Assembly: GCF_900167905.1 (NCBI RefSeq)
Contig: NZ_FUYZ01000001.1
Coordinates: 248,001-312,000, forward strand
DNA length: 64,000 bases
Origin: Soonwooa buanensis
GTDB taxonomy: Bacteria; Bacteroidota; Bacteroidia; Flavobacteriales; Weeksellaceae
Direction: 5' to 3'
This document shows, piece after piece, positions 63,080-64,000 of this stretch. The notes below the pieces were generated by a model. The model did not search any database and was not told the origin of the DNA. It was given only the letters and a program-made list of their open reading frames with translations. The position numbers and the translations under genes are program-made. How positions within the stretch are numbered: the first letter of the stretch is position 1; each line of letters starts with the position of its first letter.

Positions 63080-63994
63080 CTACTTCAAAAGATCTTTCAG
63101 AGCATCTTCTAATTTTGGAAACTTAAATTGAAATCTTTGTTTTAAAATCTTTTCCGATGAAACGCGACTTCCTTTTAAGATTAAATTCGCCATTTCGCCA
63201 AACATTATTTTTAATCCAAAAGCTGGCACATTCGGGAACCAAAGTTTCTTTTTAAGTTGTTTCGCAACAGCTTTCGTTAAATCTTTATTGGTGATATGCT
63301 CAGGCGTCGCCGCATTGTAAGCGCCAGACATTGTATTATCCTCGATCGCTTGCAAATACATCTCACACATATCATCGATATGAATCCATGGTACATATTG
63401 TTTTCCACTTCCTAAAGGCGACCCCGAATTCTTTGCAATCGGTTCTTTTAATTCCGCCAAAAGTCCACCTTTATCGGACAAAACGCCAGAAGTTCGCAAC
63501 ATGACCACTCTATCTGCAACATTCTTAAAATCCTGAGCTTTTTTCTCCCAAGCCTGACAAACTTTACCTAGAAAATCATCGGCAGGCGAATCTGTTTCAA
63601 CAAAGATTTTATCAGAGGTTATTGCACCATAATAGCCAACCGCCGAAGCAGAAATAAAAGCTTTAAGTCTAATATTTTGCTTTTCTATTTCAGCTTGGAT
63701 AATGTCCGCAGAAATTACACGACTATCTATAACTAATTTTTTGTAAAACTTTGTCCAACGCATCGCAATAGGTGCACCCGCAAGATGTACAACATACTCA
63801 ACGCCATCCAAAGCACCATCTTCGATAGAATTATTATCGTAATCTAACTTAAAAGCTTTGTAAGGACTTTGTTGTTTTTCGTCATCGAATCTTACCAAAA
63901 CATGAACGTCATAGCCTTTAGAAACGAGCAATTCGCACAATGCAGAACCTATTAAACCTGTTGCACCAGTGACAAGAACTTTAGATTTCATCAT
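63080..63994 (-). CDS. TIGR01777 epimerase/oxidoreductase (SDR39U1-like)
   Basis: 304 residues from ATG 63994; a TTG just before it is not needed, and an ATG at 63991 is almost equivalent. The NADP motif is VTGATGLIGSALCELL near 8-23, ISASAVGYYGA near 113 with the active-site Ser/Tyr, and a C-terminal DUF1731-like tail (SSEKILKQRFQFKFPKLEDA). Cytoplasmic; substrate unknown. The gene is complete at the window edge. Confidence 0.92.
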   Translation of the reverse strand: MMKSKVLVTGATGLIGSALCELLVSKGYDVHVLVRFDDEKQQSPYKAFKLDYDNNSIEDGALDGVEYVVHLAGAPIAMRWTKFYKKLVIDSRVISADIIQAEIEKQNIRLKAFISASAVGYYGAITSDKIFVETDSPADDFLGKVCQAWEKKAQDFKNVADRVVMLRTSGVLSDKGGLLAELKEPIAKNSGSPLGSGKQYVPWIHIDDMCEMYLQAIEDNTMSGAYNAATPEHITNKDLTKAVAKQLKKKLWFPNVPAFGLKIMFGEMANLILKGSRVSSEKILKQRFQFKFPKLEDALKDLLK

Positions 63995-64000
63995 CAATTA

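Overview
The window reads as chromosomal DNA from an AT-rich member of the Flavobacteriia, most likely Weeksellaceae close to Chryseobacterium (an inference from protein character, not from a database search). Supporting signs are the short Bacteroidota-type primary sigma factor, type IX secretion (T9SS) cargo domains and a PorT-like protein, SusC/TonB-type receptors, HmuY proteins, many lipoproteins with Bacteroidota-style signal peptides, and promoters of the TTG-N19-TAnnTTTG type. All genes look chromosomal; there is no prophage, plasmid backbone or CRISPR array.

Layout. 0.2-2.3 kb: a PadR repressor and PspC membrane-protein operon. 2.3-3.4 kb: a gene-free kilobase of repeats and a 191-bp MITE-like element in front of rpoD (3.4-4.2 kb). 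4.3-10.6 kb: poorly characterised membrane, lipoprotein and exported genes, including two divergent genes that both seem to have lost their 5' ends. 10.8-13.5 kb: tRNA-Ser(GGA), cytoplasmic asparaginase, a SerA-like dehydrogenase and a HAD protein. 13.7-16.3 kb: an APC permease, a DUF2071 protein and a small holin-like membrane protein. 16.3-26.3 kb: a heme-acquisition locus (exported deformylase-like protein, ChaN-like protein, HmuS, HmuV, HmuU, HmuT, HmuY, TonB receptor) with a divergently transcribed T9SS-exported HmuY-like protein; the shared intergenic region carries Fur-like palindromes. 26.4-42.6 kb: lipB, dgt, a T9SS cargo, an esterase, an outer-membrane barrel protein, DUF808, threonine aldolase, a sulfurtransferase, threonine dehydrogenase, a metallophosphoesterase, a FabH-like synthase, ubiE/menG. 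42.6-43.4 kb: a PorT homologue. 43.4-51.7 kb: a complete tryptophan operon, trpE-G-D-C-F-B-A, preceded by a Trp-rich leader peptide and attenuator and interrupted by a REP-associated tyrosine transposase and many small repeats. 52-64 kb: tyrS, hydrolases, a head-GIN protein, an S41 peptidase, grpE-dnaJ, a DUF2207-like protein, a DtxR/MntR regulator, aminopeptidase P, a YjdI-type ferredoxin and a TIGR01777 epimerase.

The most interesting signals are at small scale. (1) The trp attenuator can be read in detail: a perfect TTG-N19-TACATTTG promoter, a 19-residue leader with Trp-Trp-Trp and one later Trp codon, an antiterminator pairing, and a strong terminator. (2) The motif TAnnTTTG-N4-ATG recurs before five genes (and TAnnTTTA-N4-ATG before a sixth), predicting leaderless mRNAs. 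(3) The trp operon is a sink for repeats: four REP-like double hairpins (two bracketing the transposase in inverted orientation, one supplying the trpF stop codon), two hairpin elements with covarying ends, and several 7-bp-period tandem arrays, two of them translated inside trpF. (4) The heme locus pairs a lipoprotein HmuY with a T9SS-secreted HmuY-like protein. (5) An exported peptide-deformylase-like protein has Asp in place of the metal-binding Cys.
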